Assembly: GCA_037962975.1 (NCBI GenBank)
Contig: CM075669.1
Location: 114,530,501-114,594,500 of the forward strand
DNA length: 64,000 nucleotides
Direction of reading: 5' to 3'
DNA from: Clitoria ternatea
Lineage: Eukaryota > Streptophyta > Magnoliopsida > Fabales > Fabaceae
Shown here: positions 42,377 to 53,456 of the stretch, piece after piece
How positions within the stretch are numbered: the stretch's first letter is position 1
Layout: every line of letters starts with the position of its first letter
Position numbers and translations under genes: made by a program
Notes under the pieces: model-generated
What the model saw: the letters and a program-made list of their open reading frames with translations, nothing else
Told to the model about the DNA's origin: nothing
The model's database searches: none

Positions 42377-43498
42377 CTAATTGTCCGGGTTGAAGAAGCG
42401 GATTTTTGCAATTTGGTGAGCCAGCTCCTCATAGCGCTGCTGCATCATCTCAAAATGTTGCTGCTCGGTCATGGAAAACTCTTGGAGGGAGTTCTCAAGA
42501 CGATCGAAGCGGCGATCAAGATGAGCGTAGAGAGATGCAAAAGGGTCAACTTGTGGGGCAGATGAAGAGGCTGCAGCTTGTGGTTGAGGTGGAGAAGGAG
42601 GAGGAGCAGGTGCTTCTTCAGCAGGAGCTTGGAAGGGAATATTGGCATAAACGCCCTCCATGCGTGAGTACCATGCTCCATTGGTGAAAACAAGACCCAT
42701 TTTGGTGAGGTGATGGGTGCCAATGCAAGCTCTAGGGGGCACTTTCTCAGAGAGTTCCCCTGCTAAGTCTACTCCACAGAATTTGAAAATTTTGGTGAGG
42801 AGGATACCATAGGGGAGCTTTTGTTGGTCCTTGGCATGGCGCATGTGGAACTTGATCAACTGAACCCAGTTGATCTCTTTGTGGTTCAGCATGGCCCACA
42901 TTAAGAGGACATCATCCTCTTCAACCAGAGCATAGTTCCCACCACGGGGAACAATCATCTTGACCAAGAAGAAGTGGAGCAGGCGGTTGTTCATGGTCAA
43001 GTGGCCAACTAGTTTATGGTTGCTTCTTGGACGGTCAGCTTTCCATAAAGATTGGCGAGCAGTAAGAGCATTGAAGCCCCATTCATCCTCGGGTTCGCCT
43101 CCATCAAAGTCAGCATTGTTGAGGGGCAGTTTGGAAATCTCTGCAAACTGGGCATTGGAGAGTTTGATGGTGGTGTTTTTCACCTTGGATTCAATCATCC
43201 CATTGACAAGGCGGAGGTTGCAGTAGAATACTCTCATAAGCTCAGGATAGTATTCTTCTTCTTTGAGGGATAGGAAGGGGAAGAGGTTGTAGTGGTTGAG
43301 GCTTTGGGTGAAGGTAAGGCTTGGGTTGTCAAAGGTTTCAGCAATGGTGTAGTGAGGAGTCATAATCTCCTTTTCAGAAAAATTCTTCATAAAATTCTGA
43401 AGATCTCTAGGAGAAGAGAAAAACCTTGAGAAGTCAAGGGGATTATGAGCTTGAGCAGCAGAGGACCTAGCCCTTTTGACATTCCTTGAGGAAGACAT
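42377..43498 (-). CDS. Env-position ORF of copia e2
   Basis: 373 codons, open throughout, start ATG at 43,498. Over 95% identical by eye to the e1 ORF, lacking one Gln-Ala pair near residue 16 and ending HQIAKIRFFNPDN. The same domain layout: central PF20167-like region, Pro/Ala-rich segment, C-terminal coiled coil. A TATA box lies upstream on the minus strand (TATAAATAAC, about 43,603-43,612). The neighbouring pol is broken and the element has lost its 5' LTR, so only the internal promoter could now express this ORF. Confidence 0.75.
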   Translation of the reverse strand: MSSSRNVKRARSSAAQAHNPLDFSRFFSSPRDLQNFMKNFSEKEIMTPHYTIAETFDNPSLTFTQSLNHYNLFPFLSLKEEEYYPELMRVFYCNLRLVNGMIESKVKNTTIKLSNAQFAEISKLPLNNADFDGGEPEDEWGFNALTARQSLWKADRPRSNHKLVGHLTMNNRLLHFFLVKMIVPRGGNYALVEEDDVLLMWAMLNHKEINWVQLIKFHMRHAKDQQKLPYGILLTKIFKFCGVDLAGELSEKVPPRACIGTHHLTKMGLVFTNGAWYSRMEGVYANIPFQAPAEEAPAPPPSPPQPQAAASSSAPQVDPFASLYAHLDRRFDRLENSLQEFSMTEQQHFEMMQQRYEELAHQIAKIRFFNPDN

Positions 43499-43727
43499 GG
43501 TGAAAAATGCTAAAAGAGGAGATGAAGAGAGATGAGCTCTAGAGAGTTTTGAGAGACTTGGGAGAAAGGAGGTAGTGTGAGATGAGAAGGTGAATGGGGG
43601 GTTATTTATAGTTGAAAATTAGGTTTAGGAAGGAGGAAAGAGAGTTTAGGGAGGAGTGAAGTGAGTTAAGAGAGGGAGAGTTTCGAGTGAGCCTAGGAAA
43701 TTGGAGTTTTAACCCATCAGAACGCAT

Positions 43728-44065
43728 ACTAATCGATTACATGGCAGGTGGTAATCGATTAGATCACTGTTTCTGAGGAATTTCAAACGTTTTGTGCAGA
43801 GGGTAATCGATTAGAGGCTTACGGTAATCGATTAGTTTAGAAACAGAATCGTCCTAATCGATTGGGGCAATGTGGTAATCGATTATGAAGAAGAGGAAAC
43901 GTTTTGAACTGGAAACAGAAGCTTCGTAATCGATTATGGATAATGTACAATCGATTATCTTAAAAACAGAATGATTGTAATCGATTATGGGTGAGTTCTA
44001 ATCGATTACCATCGAAACAGAAGCTTAGTAATCGATTGGGATTAACAAAGTAATCGATTATGGAG
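43728..44065. repeat. Cluster of twelve TAATCGATTA-like motifs in the e2 spacer
   Basis: Twelve AATCGATT cores in the same relative order as 37,090-37,440 of e1, in reverse complement. Confidence 0.95.
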
Positions 44066-44150
44066 TCAAAAACTTCAAATATATCAAACAGCAAGGTTCC
44101 AAAACATGAAATGTGATGTATATCATGCATTATGCCATTCAACAAAATAT

Positions 44151-46846
44151 TCAAACACAATTGGACATGTCAAGAATGCCTAATTCTCTTCTTATGTGAA
44201 TGAATTGCTCTCTAGCCAAGGGTTTTGTGAAAATATCAGCTAGTTGCTTAGAAGTTTCTACATGTTCAAATACACAATCCCCTTTTAACACATGATCTCT
44301 AATAAAGTGATGCCTAATCTCAATGTGTTTGGTTCTAGAGTGCATTACTGGATTCTTGGAGATGTTAATGGCACTTGTATTATCACATTTAATGGGTACT
44401 TTATTCAAGGCAATACCAAAATCAAGAAGTTGTTGTCTCATCCAAAGAATTTGAGCACAACAACTACCAGCTGCTACATATTCTGCCTCAGCTGTTGACA
44501 ATGCAACACTTGCTTGTTTCTTGCTATGCCAAGAAACAAGGGAACTACCAAGCAAATGGCATGTACCACTAGTGCTTTTTCTATCAAGCTTACACCCCGC
44601 AAAGTCGGAATCAGAATATCCTAAAAGATTACATTCAACGCCTTTGGGATACCATCAACCAACACTTTGAGTACCCACAAGATATTTCAAAATCCTTTTT
44701 ACGGCAGTCAAATGTGATTCTTTGGGACATGCTTGATATCTAGCACACATACATACCGCAAACATAATATCAGGTCTACTCGCAGTTAAATATAGTAAGG
44801 ATCCAATCATACCTCGATATTTGGTGATTTCAATGTCCTTACCCTTTTCGTCTTTGTCTAGATAGCAGGATGTGCTCATTGGTGTAGCTATCTCATTTGC
44901 CTTGTCCATTCCAAACCTTTTAAGTAGTTCCTTACAGTATTTGGTTTGGCTAATGAACGTTCCATCAATGGCTTGTTTTATTTGTAGTCCAAGGAAGAAG
45001 GTGAGTTCTCCCATCAATGACATTTCAAACTCATTCTGTATAATCTTGGCAAATTCTTGACAAAGATTTTCATTAGTAGCACCAAATATTATGTCATCTA
45101 CATAAATCTGTACCAAGAGGATGTCATTTTGTTTGCGTTTTATAAACAATGTAGTATCAACCTTTCCTCTTTCAAAGTTGTGTTCTAAAAGAAATTTGCT
45201 TAATCTCTCATACCAAGCTCTTGGAGCTTGCTTCAAACCATATAAGGCTTTTCTCAATTTGAAAACATGGTTTGGAAATTTATGATTTTCAAAACCGGGA
45301 GGTTGATCTACATAAACTTCTTCTTGAATGTAGCCGTTTAAGAACGCACTTTTGACATCCATTTGATACAATTTGAAATCCATACAACATGCAAAAGCTA
45401 GCAATAATCTAATGGCTTCTAACCTAGCTACGGGAGCATATGTTTCTTCATAGTCTATTCCTTTTTCTTGGTTGTATCCCTTTGCTACTAGTCTAGCTTT
45501 GTTTCTAGTTATTATTCCGTTTTCATCTAGCTTATTTCTAAACACCCATTTGGTGCCTATTATTAGATGATCATTGGGTCTTGGCACAAGTTCCCAAACT
45601 TCATTTCTTTCAAATTGGTTTAACTCTTCTTGCATGGCCAACATCCAATGTTCATCAATAATGGCTTCGTCAATATTCTTGGGTTCTATTTGGGATACAA
45701 AAGCCAAGTGATTGCATGCATTTCTAATGGCGTTTCGAGTACTTACCCCTTTGGTTATTTCTCCAATGATTTTGTCCAAGGGATGATCTTTCAATGTTAC
45801 CCAATCTTGTTGTCTCTCAATTTGTGTTGCACCTCCATCATTGTTGACTTCTTCTTCTTTGTCTTGTAAGTTCATTTCTTGAAAGGTACCTACAAGATCA
45901 TCAACATCTTCCTTTCTCGGAGGGTTATGGCTATTTTCATTAAATTTGACATGAATAGATTCCTCAATGGTATTTGTTTGTTTGTTGAAAATTCTATAAC
46001 ATTTACTTGATTGAGAATATCCTAGGAAGATTGCCTCATCAGATTTTGCATCAAACTTCCCTAGATTATCCTTTCCATTGTTGAGCACAAAACATTTACA
46101 TCCAAAGATATGAAAGTATGCAATGTTGGGTTTTCTACCTTTGTAAAGCTCATAGGGGGTTTTCTTTAAAATAGGCCTTATCAAACATCTATTCATAACA
46201 TAACACGCGGTGTTTACCGCATCGGCCCAAAAATGTTTTGCAACATTGTTTTCATTTAGCATGGTTCTAGCAAGCTCCACTAAAGATCTATTCTTTCTTT
46301 CAACTACTCCATTTTGTTGTGGAGTTCTAGGAGCTGAGAAGTTGTGATTAATACCATGTTTTTCGCAAAACTTTTCAAAAGATTGATTTTCAAATTCTCC
46401 CCCATGATCGGTTCTAATGGATGCAATTTTTGAGTTTTGCTCATTTTGGATAATCCTTGCAAGTTTCTTGAATGCATGATATGCTTCATTTTTATGAGCA
46501 AGAAACAATGTCCATGTATATCTTGAATAGTCATCTACTATAACTAGACCATAGTAATTCCCTCCAAAGCTTTTGATTTTGGATGGTCCAAATAAGTCCA
46601 TGTGCAAAAGTTGTAAAGGCCTTTGAGTAGAAACAATGTTTTTGGATTGAAAAGATGCCTTTACTTGTTTTCCCTTTTGACATGCATCACAAAATCTATT
46701 TTCAAATTTAAGCTTTGGTAGACCAATTACTAAATCTTTAGAAACAAGTTTGTTCAAGTGGTCTACATGTATATGAGCTATTCTTCTATGCCATAGCCAT
46801 GTTTCATCCTCTTTTGAAATGAAGCATTGTTCATCATTTGTAGACA
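44151..46846 (-). pseudogene. Copia e2 pol remnant (integrase to RNase H)
   Basis: Starts in the integrase zinc region at the deletion border (LSTNDEQCFISKEDETWLWHRRI) and runs to the C-terminal LGILDMSNCV. It keeps the DDE core, RT (YVDDIIFGAT) and RNase H. Leu to stop (TTA to TGA) at about 44,655 splits RNase H after GTQSVG; the rest reads on from 44,555. Missing the protease, it cannot support transposition alone. Highly similar to e1 pol. Confidence 0.85.
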
Positions 46847-47676
46847 GGTTACAGGTTGTTGTTTTTGAGACACAATAATATTTTTCATAAGTGTTGCTAG
46901 TTTAGCAAATTTACTTTCCCATTTTTTATCTCCATCATTAGTAGTTTCAACTTCATGGACTCCTCTAATTACTACAGAATTATTTCTAGTGGCATGTTGT
47001 TGAGCATTAGCAGCCATGTTCTCAATTAAAGTTTTTGCTGCATTTGTAGTTTTATTTTGCAAAGCACCACCACTAGCTGCATCAACCAAAGTTCTATCCA
47101 TTGGATTAAGACCTTCATAGAAATATTGTATGAGAAGTTGGTCTGTAATTTGGTGATGGGGACAACTAGCACACAATCTTTTAAATCTTTCCCAGTATTC
47201 ATAAAGATTTTCCCGGTCATGTTGCCGGATGCCACATATTTCTTTTCTAATTGAGGAAGTTCTTGAAGCGGGGAAAAATTTTTCAAGAAACATTTTATTT
47301 AGGTCATCCCAACTTGTAATAGAGCCTGGAGGAAGGTAAAATAACCAATCCTGAGCGATATCTACTAGGGAGAAAGGAAAAGCTTTAAGTTTTACATGTT
47401 CTTCTGAAACCCCTTCAGGTTTCATGGTAGAGCAAAGGATATGAAATGCTTTTAAGTGTTTATGAGGATCTTCACCTGCACGACCATGAAACTTTGGTAA
47501 CAAATGAACTAAACCAGTTTTAAGCACAAAAGGAACTTCTTCCTCAGGATATAAGATGCATGATGTTTGATTAGTGACATCTGGTGTAGCTAGTTCTTTT
47601 AATGTCTTTTCAGCCATGTTATGCAAATACTCAGAAGTTGAAGGTTTAGTTTCACTATTTATGCTATTAGCTAGAA

Positions 47677-47730
<54 letters not shown>

Positions 47731-47824
47731 CTAATAGTTTCTTAGATGACCTAACTAATTGATGAAATGTTCTATCTATTTCAGGATCAAAAGAATATAG
47801 TGGCTCGGGATTAGATCTAGTCAT
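46847..47824 (-). pseudogene. Athila-like Gag, N-terminal part
   Basis: ATG at 47,824 (MTRSNPEPLYSFDPEIDRTF). A run of 17 Asn (encoded by an ATT/AAT microsatellite) is followed by the Retrotrans_gag region: HLLPKFHGRAGEDPHKHLKAFH, KLKAFPFSLVDIAQDWLFYLPPGSI, MFLEKFFPASRTSSIRKEICGIRQ and LLIQYFYEGLNPMDRTLVDAASGG. The frame is open up to QKQQPVT at the copia border, after which copia sequence follows. It is therefore a C-terminally cut gag whose continuation is at 30,226. Confidence 0.85.
47679..47731. repeat. (ATT)n microsatellite in Athila gag
   Basis: About 17 trinucleotide repeats, in frame, giving a poly-Asn run near the Gag N-terminus. Confidence 0.95.
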
Positions 47825-48132
47825 GCACAATACATCTACATATATTGTAACAAAATACTACAACTATGTAATAAAAGGAAAAAGTTATCATTTTAATTAT
47901 GAAATGCTTAGAACATATATTTAAAAATTTAAAGATTTTTTTTATATTTATATTTTTTTTCAATGGTTGAAAATGAGATTACTAGAAAATGAATAAGAAT
48001 ATAATAAAGTGGAATTTTTTTTTTATTTATTTTTTATATGCTCACATTCAACCAAACCTTAATATCTTCAATACACCTACAAAAAAAATGTAAAATATAT
48101 TAGATGATTGAATGTAAATAATTAGGACCAAA
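47825..48132 (-). other. Untranslated leader of the Athila-like element
   Basis: AT-rich and non-coding, between the PBS and the gag ATG. Confidence 0.6.
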
Positions 48133-48152
48133 GGTCCCCGGCAACGACGCTA
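48133..48152 (-). promoter_or_regulatory. Primer-binding site of the Athila-like element (tRNA-Asp type)
   Basis: Minus strand TAGCGTCGTTGCCGGGGACC, close to the TGGCGCCGTTGCCGGGGA primer site of Athila-type elements, four bases from the LTR. Confidence 0.75.
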
Positions 48153-48156
48153 AATT

Positions 48157-49750
48157 TGACACGCTGTCGTTGTCGGGTCAAATAAAAAGTTAAATTAATA
48201 TAGTATAAGGTCAACAACCTTAGTCGTCTCTCGAGGACCTTAGTTCAATTAGTTACACTCAATTTAGTTATAATAAAGGGGGGGGGGGTTTGTGTTGAGC
48301 TTGAAAGGAAAATTAAGTGATTATATGATAGTGCAAAAAGTAAATTTATGAGTAAGAATAATCAAATTTAGAAACAACCAACCCAAGGAATTAATAAATC
48401 TTTAGTTAACTAATCACTGATCATAAATATGATTAAATATAATTAATTTCTCAATCTTGAATCATTTGGAATCCCTAAATGATTATATTCTAGAAAATCT
48501 TCTAGAATTGAATTAATGAACTAATAAAAATAATCAATCAATATATTCTTATTAATTACTAAAATAACTTTAAAACCATAATTTGATTGAGTTAAGAAAC
48601 TAAATAGAAATCTCTTATTTAGTAACTTAATTTTTGTTCTCAAATTGATTATTGATTAACCAACCAACATCAGTTTAGATTATAGATTGTTTAATTATAT
48701 ACCTATCGGTTATACACTTAAATAATCTACCATCATAAGTAGTTTGAGAAACAAAGAAAAGTAATTATTTTCAATCAAAATATTAAGAGCAAGAACTCAA
48801 AGTTAACATAAAGAAAAATTAAATTCCTTGAGTTGATTTTAAAAGATTAAGCTTCCATGATAATTTTTAACAATGAAAGCTAATATTAAATTTACTAAAA
48901 CTTTGATTATAAAAGTAAATAACAAATAATAAAAATAACTTACTTGATATTGAGGAAGGAAAATGAAAACCATAACTTGAAGGATGGAATATAGAACAAG
49001 GAGATAAAGCAAGAGAAAGAACTAAAACTTAAGAAGCTAAAGCAAAGATATAGAATTGTAATGAAAACTAAAGCATGTATTTCTTATGTATTTCTTGTGT
49101 ATCTACCTTACAACTTCAAGCATCTATTCATAGGCAAGATATGATGATACTATACATTCATTTTCTGATTATTAATGCATTTTTTCAACATTGGTGGGCT
49201 TGAAATTACAATAATTCAAAAGAAGATAATGGTAGGTGTTGAAATTCATTCTCCTCTTTATCTTCTCCACCTTGCGAGTCCAATATGACCTTCTAGATGG
49301 CCGAATTTTGAAAAACCTTCAACATGTAAGTTGTAGATCTCTGTCTTATTGAGAATTTGGCGCAAGAATGAGGTCATTTGGACATCTAGAACTCCAGATA
49401 TGTGTATTTTGGTGAACTATGTCAATGCTGGTGGGACACATGAGGGCTGATTGATTCAAGCTCCATTTCTTTATTTTTTCCAGATGCAAAATAACCAAAT
49501 TTAATCATCATGATAGCTTTCCATGGGCTCCAAGATTAGCCCATTTGGATCACAAAAGCCCAAGTTATGGCCAAAATAAGGCAAGATACTCAAGATACAT
49601 ACAAAAAACAAAAATTGAAACATATATACATAATACTTCAATTTAACCAAACAACATAAAACTTAATTAAAATACTATTATTAAACATAGTAATTATATA
49701 ATAAACCCCAAGTGTAAAACTATAAGAAGTGTATTAAAATTGATTTATCA
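48157..49750 (-). repeat. 5' LTR of the Athila-like element
   Basis: About 1.59 kb, matching 20,139-21,743, with the ATGAT target repeat directly after it. Confidence 0.85.
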
Positions 49751-49755
49751 ATGAT

Positions 49756-50440
49756 CATTGATGTGTTTAGCAAAGCATACATGATGTTGATATGCATATA
49801 CACATAATTTCAATTGTATTCATATCGTGATTGGAAATGTATAACTCACTCTCCCATGTGGTCTACTTTTTAGTATTGATGTAGGAATATCAGGGGATAA
49901 GAATATTTGTAAAGTAAAGTTTTTGGGAAGGTAAATAGTGGTAACGAAATACCGTGGTTGGCAATGTTTGTAATTTAATGAGTTATGTATAAAATAGACA
50001 TTGTGATATTGTTACTTACTGATGTTGATGGATAAAATATGTATTATATGTATATATAGGTGATGTATTAATATTTGAGATAATGAATTTCTACCCATCT
50101 GATGAGTATAAAATGATGATTAAGTAATCCTCTTAGGCATGAATAAGTAAAGGACATGCATGATTTGAAGGTTGAATTGAATATGGTCAATTATAGAATA
50201 TGAATATTGGGGATGTATGATGTATGACCATATAGATATGTATATGTCTATATCTTAGGCTTTGTATATTCATGCAATTATATGAAAAGATGATGGTTGT
50301 GTATTAGGCTTAAGATATGTCGTTGCATGCCTTGCTGAGCCTTTTCTCATATGCTCAAATATGGGACTAGGCGTATGCCCAATATACACATTCTTCTTCC
50401 GCTGTAAACTTTGTTACTTTGTATACCGTTATGGGCAACT
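49756..50440 (+). repeat. LTR of retrotransposon A, second segment
   Basis: Non-coding sequence continuing element A's LTR after the Athila insertion (ATGAT duplicated at the join). Broken off at 50,440 by the Tekay-like element. A TTACTTTGTATACCG stretch lies near its end. Confidence 0.5.
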
Positions 50441-53177
50441 TGTAACATCCCAGTTTTGAAGTTAGATACCAAATAAAAATTTAATAATAAGAAAATTGAA
50501 AGTAAAGAATTAGTTAGTCATAATCAGTATAGCCTGAGAGTTAATGATAAGATTAATGGGCTTAATTAATGGGACGTGGCTGTCTGTGATGGGTGGAAGG
50601 TGTGAGTGGACTGCGACTCACACTTTCCCATCCCACTCCTTTCCCTCGCATGCGTATATAGGTACGTATTCAGTATCACCGTGGGTGCAAGAACAACTTC
50701 TTCCACTACTCCACTTTCTCTCTTTTCTTCTTCGCCTCCATCTTCCTCCGTTTCCCCTGTTCCTGTTCGTCACGACGACAGTGCGGGAAGACGGTCAGAG
50801 CCTCGTCGGGTGAAGGGCGATCGTTGGAGCAGAGAAAGAACGACACCTCAACTCCGGACCAAGTGCAGAGTACGACGGAGTGAAGGAAGGCTGAACGAAT
50901 CAGTAGAAGGGCGTCAGATTCAACATCGAAGAGCAGAAGAGCTTCTTGGAGTCCCTTTCGTAGGTAGGGGGCGCTTGCATGTTAAATGCATGGTCCACGA
51001 ACGGTACCGGATGAATGTTCTGCTTGAGTGTATGTGCATGTGGTTGTGATGATTGGATCCTATGCATGATTGGAGATTCTGAATCCCGTGTGTTTTATAG
51101 TGATTGAACCATAAATGCTTGTGATCTAGATGGTGGTAAAGTATTATGTTAGCATGGATAATAATGAATGATATGCATGAAAGTATGAATGTGTGCTTGA
51201 TTGACTTGTCAGATGCTATTATTTGATTGCTGATGGTTGATAATATTGGTGTAAATAATAAAGCGAGTAAAGGTTGCATTGAACCTATTCCCACTCAATG
51301 GTTATGAAAGAGATATTGGTGATGTGATGACACTTGTTGGTAGATGCATTTAGCTGCATGTGTAGGAGTGGGGTGACCCGTGGAAGGTCAAGAGCCCCGA
51401 GAGAATGACTTCCAGTTACAGACCCCGGCTAGATTCCGAGGGAGCTCGTGGTAGCCGTAGGAGCTAGAGAGGAGTCTCGAGACGCCAATGGGATACCGGT
51501 ACCACGCGGGAAGAACTGAAGGACGAGGGGCCAAGAGAGGGGAAAACTGTGACTGAAAGTCATCACTCGAGTCGGATCCGCAGTCATGCATGTAAATACG
51601 AGGTTGATTAGAGTAGTACGTATAACGTGTGTGGAGTGTTATGAATGATCTTCGAGTGCGGGAAATACCTGTGTGTGTTATATGTGTGTCTTAAATGACA
51701 CTTTGTCGAGTTTAACTTTAATTAATTAGAAACCAATAGAATGGATGTGAATGTGCATGCTGACAATGATACCGAGTCTTTGATTGTCATTTTACATGAA
51801 AAAGCTCACCCCTACAGTGGCTATACTTTCAGTGAACATCTCTCGGAAAGAAGGATGAAGGAGGACGAGCACAGGACAATGAATCCGAAGTGCTGTTGGA
51901 ACATATGTCTATATGTGTATATCTGTGTAAATGCTGTGTATAACGTTTTATTAAGCCTTAGCTGGCTCATGTTTTGGTTGTAGTTCTTACGTTAAAACTG
52001 ACAGCTTGGGTAACAGATTTCATGGTGAAGTTTTGTAATTAAATATGCATGTTTTCACTTATATAAGCATATGTTGTGTGTTCTTCTATACTGTAAGTGA
52101 GGTTGAGCGGGGAGAGGACCGTAGGAGGGCTTCCGAGTGAATGTAGGCATGAAATCCCGAGTGTAGGAAGCCGGTGTGACTATGAGTAAGCAGTGGGGAT
52201 AAGTGTGGGGTTGAGAGGATGAAATAAAGAGCTTGAATATGCTTCTAACAATGGAGGAACGAAAGACGAGTGAAAACCTCGAGTGATTCCCTGGTGCGAG
52301 AGGAGTTCAATTAGAGGTTTAGGGAGGATTGGATCCTAAGTGTAAGGTATTGATATTCCGAGCGAAAGATGTAAAGTCCGAGTGAGTAAGGATCGGTGTC
52401 CAGAGTGGTTGGGTTTGGAGAAGCCGAGTGAGACTTAACTTCCCAATTTTCCGAGCAAAGTTCTTCGCTTCAGCGAGCAATATACTCGCTCCAGCGAGTG
52501 CGGGCTAGGAAGACTTATGTTGGATTCGCGTGGGCGGAGTCATACCTCGCCGAGGTGCTAGAGCGGTTCGCCCAAGCGTGAGGACTCGCGCTGAAGCGAG
52601 TAGTTGTCTGAGTGGATGCCGCCCAATTACCCTTCCTCTCCGTTGTGGCGCTAATGCGACCCCAACAACGGTGTTAACCCCGGCTTGGGCGTTGTGTTTG
52701 AGTCTGCCCAGGCGTTGCCATACCTAGTTGAGTTGGGCAGAATAAGTTCGGACCCCTCCTTTCCTCCACAATCCATTGCCGCACATGTACATCTCCCTTC
52801 TCCTTCCCCTTACCTATTTCCTCCTAGTGATTGACTAGTGTTACTCGTGGAAAAGTTTTCTTTGTGACTTCCCTCCATCCGCTGTTGCATTACCATACCC
52901 CGCCCAGGCGGTATCAGACCCCGCCTGAGCGAGCCAGCGATGCCATGTAATCCGCCCTGGCGCTGTTTTGTTACACTAAACCAACAGACCGGTTCCAGTC
53001 TTAGCCTTCTGTTATTTGCCTTATGCGTGTGGATGATATCTCATTTTCCTTGTTCTCCCTTGCACTCCGCCCCTTTTGTTATCCGGTTGCCTCATAGACC
53101 ATTTGGTTTACTTAATTTCGAAAAAAAAATTTCCCCGTCTTTGGGTTTATTTCATTTTGTTAAATTAGGATGTTACA
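50441..53177 (+). repeat. 5' LTR of the Tekay-like element
   Basis: 2,737 bp. It contains CTCGCTTCAGCGAG-type motifs at 52,455-52,600, GC-rich CGCCC(A/T)GGCG phrases and a CT-rich tract at 50,690-50,760. It differs from the 3' LTR at about 35 positions by eye, nearly all transitions. Confidence 0.9.
52455..52600. repeat. AGCGAG/CTCGCT motif group in the Tekay-like LTR
   Basis: TTCTTCGCTTCAGCGAGCAA, TACTCGCTCCAGCGAGTG, TTCGCCCAAGCGTGAG and ACTCGCGCTGAAGCGAGT follow each other; the same family as the larger cluster in LTR A at 17,990-18,480. Repeated in the 3' LTR at 59,938-60,083. Confidence 0.75.
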
Positions 53178-53180
53178 TTT

Positions 53181-53192
53181 TGGTATCAGAGC
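53181..53192 (+). promoter_or_regulatory. Primer-binding site of the Tekay-like element
   Basis: TGGTATCAGAGC, three bases after the LTR; initiator Met tRNA type. Confidence 0.9.
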
Positions 53193-53456
53193 AGACCGAA
53201 AGGTCCAAGGCCAAGGTATGCTTACCGAGTGTAAGCGGTTGTGTGTTTTCTGACTGAATGGTTGAAATTGTTGTGATGTTAGTTGAACCTGATTGATGTT
53301 GGCTTGAGGATAGGAGGTTGTTTCCCCTGGTCCGATTGTGTGTGTAACCTAGAAGCATGATATAATGTGCTAAGCTATTGAATGTTAGACTGATAACTCG
53401 ATCGGTAATAAGTGGCTCGGTATACTTATCCTTGAATATCGATTTCAGGATAAGGA

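Larger units (their letters stand above)
40893..46846 (-). mobile_element. Copia e2: 5'-truncated relative of e1 in opposite orientation
   Basis: Reading leftwards: partial pol, motif-rich spacer, env-position ORF, purine tract and 3' LTR (continued at 30,227-30,635 beyond e1). The 5' LTR, gag, protease and the start of integrase are missing. The break at 46,846 joins integrase codons directly to Athila gag, so a deletion removed the 5' half together with some Athila gag and the right-hand target repeat. Confidence 0.85.
20134..49755 (-). mobile_element. Athila-like Ty3 retrotransposon carrying two accessory genes and two nested copia elements
   Basis: LTRs at 20,139-21,743 and 48,157-49,750 begin TGACACGCTGTCG and end TTTATCA. 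They are flanked by the direct repeat ATGAT (20,134-20,138 and 49,751-49,755), so both borders are intact. Orientation is leftward: a tRNA-Asp-type PBS adjoins the right LTR, followed by gag, protease, RT, RNase H, integrase, two extra ORFs, a purine tract and the left LTR. Gag is split by the copia block 30,227-46,846. Pol carries stops and a frameshift. The Athila assignment rests on pol wording (AMLDLGASINVMP, CIDYRKLN, FMDDFTVYG, KPRLIR-MLLLQEFDIEIRDK) and PBS type. Confidence 0.85.

Noticed and set aside
47574..47762. Poly-Leu plus-strand ORF
   Set aside because: Antisense reading of the (ATT)n microsatellite in Athila gag.
50606..51049. 147-codon ORF, repeated at 58,089-58,532
   Set aside because: Lies wholly inside both LTR copies, has biased Arg/Ser composition and no family resemblance; its survival in both LTRs only reflects LTR duplication.
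51741..51983. 80-codon ORF, repeated at 59,224-59,466
   Set aside because: LTR sequence present in both copies with no coding signature.
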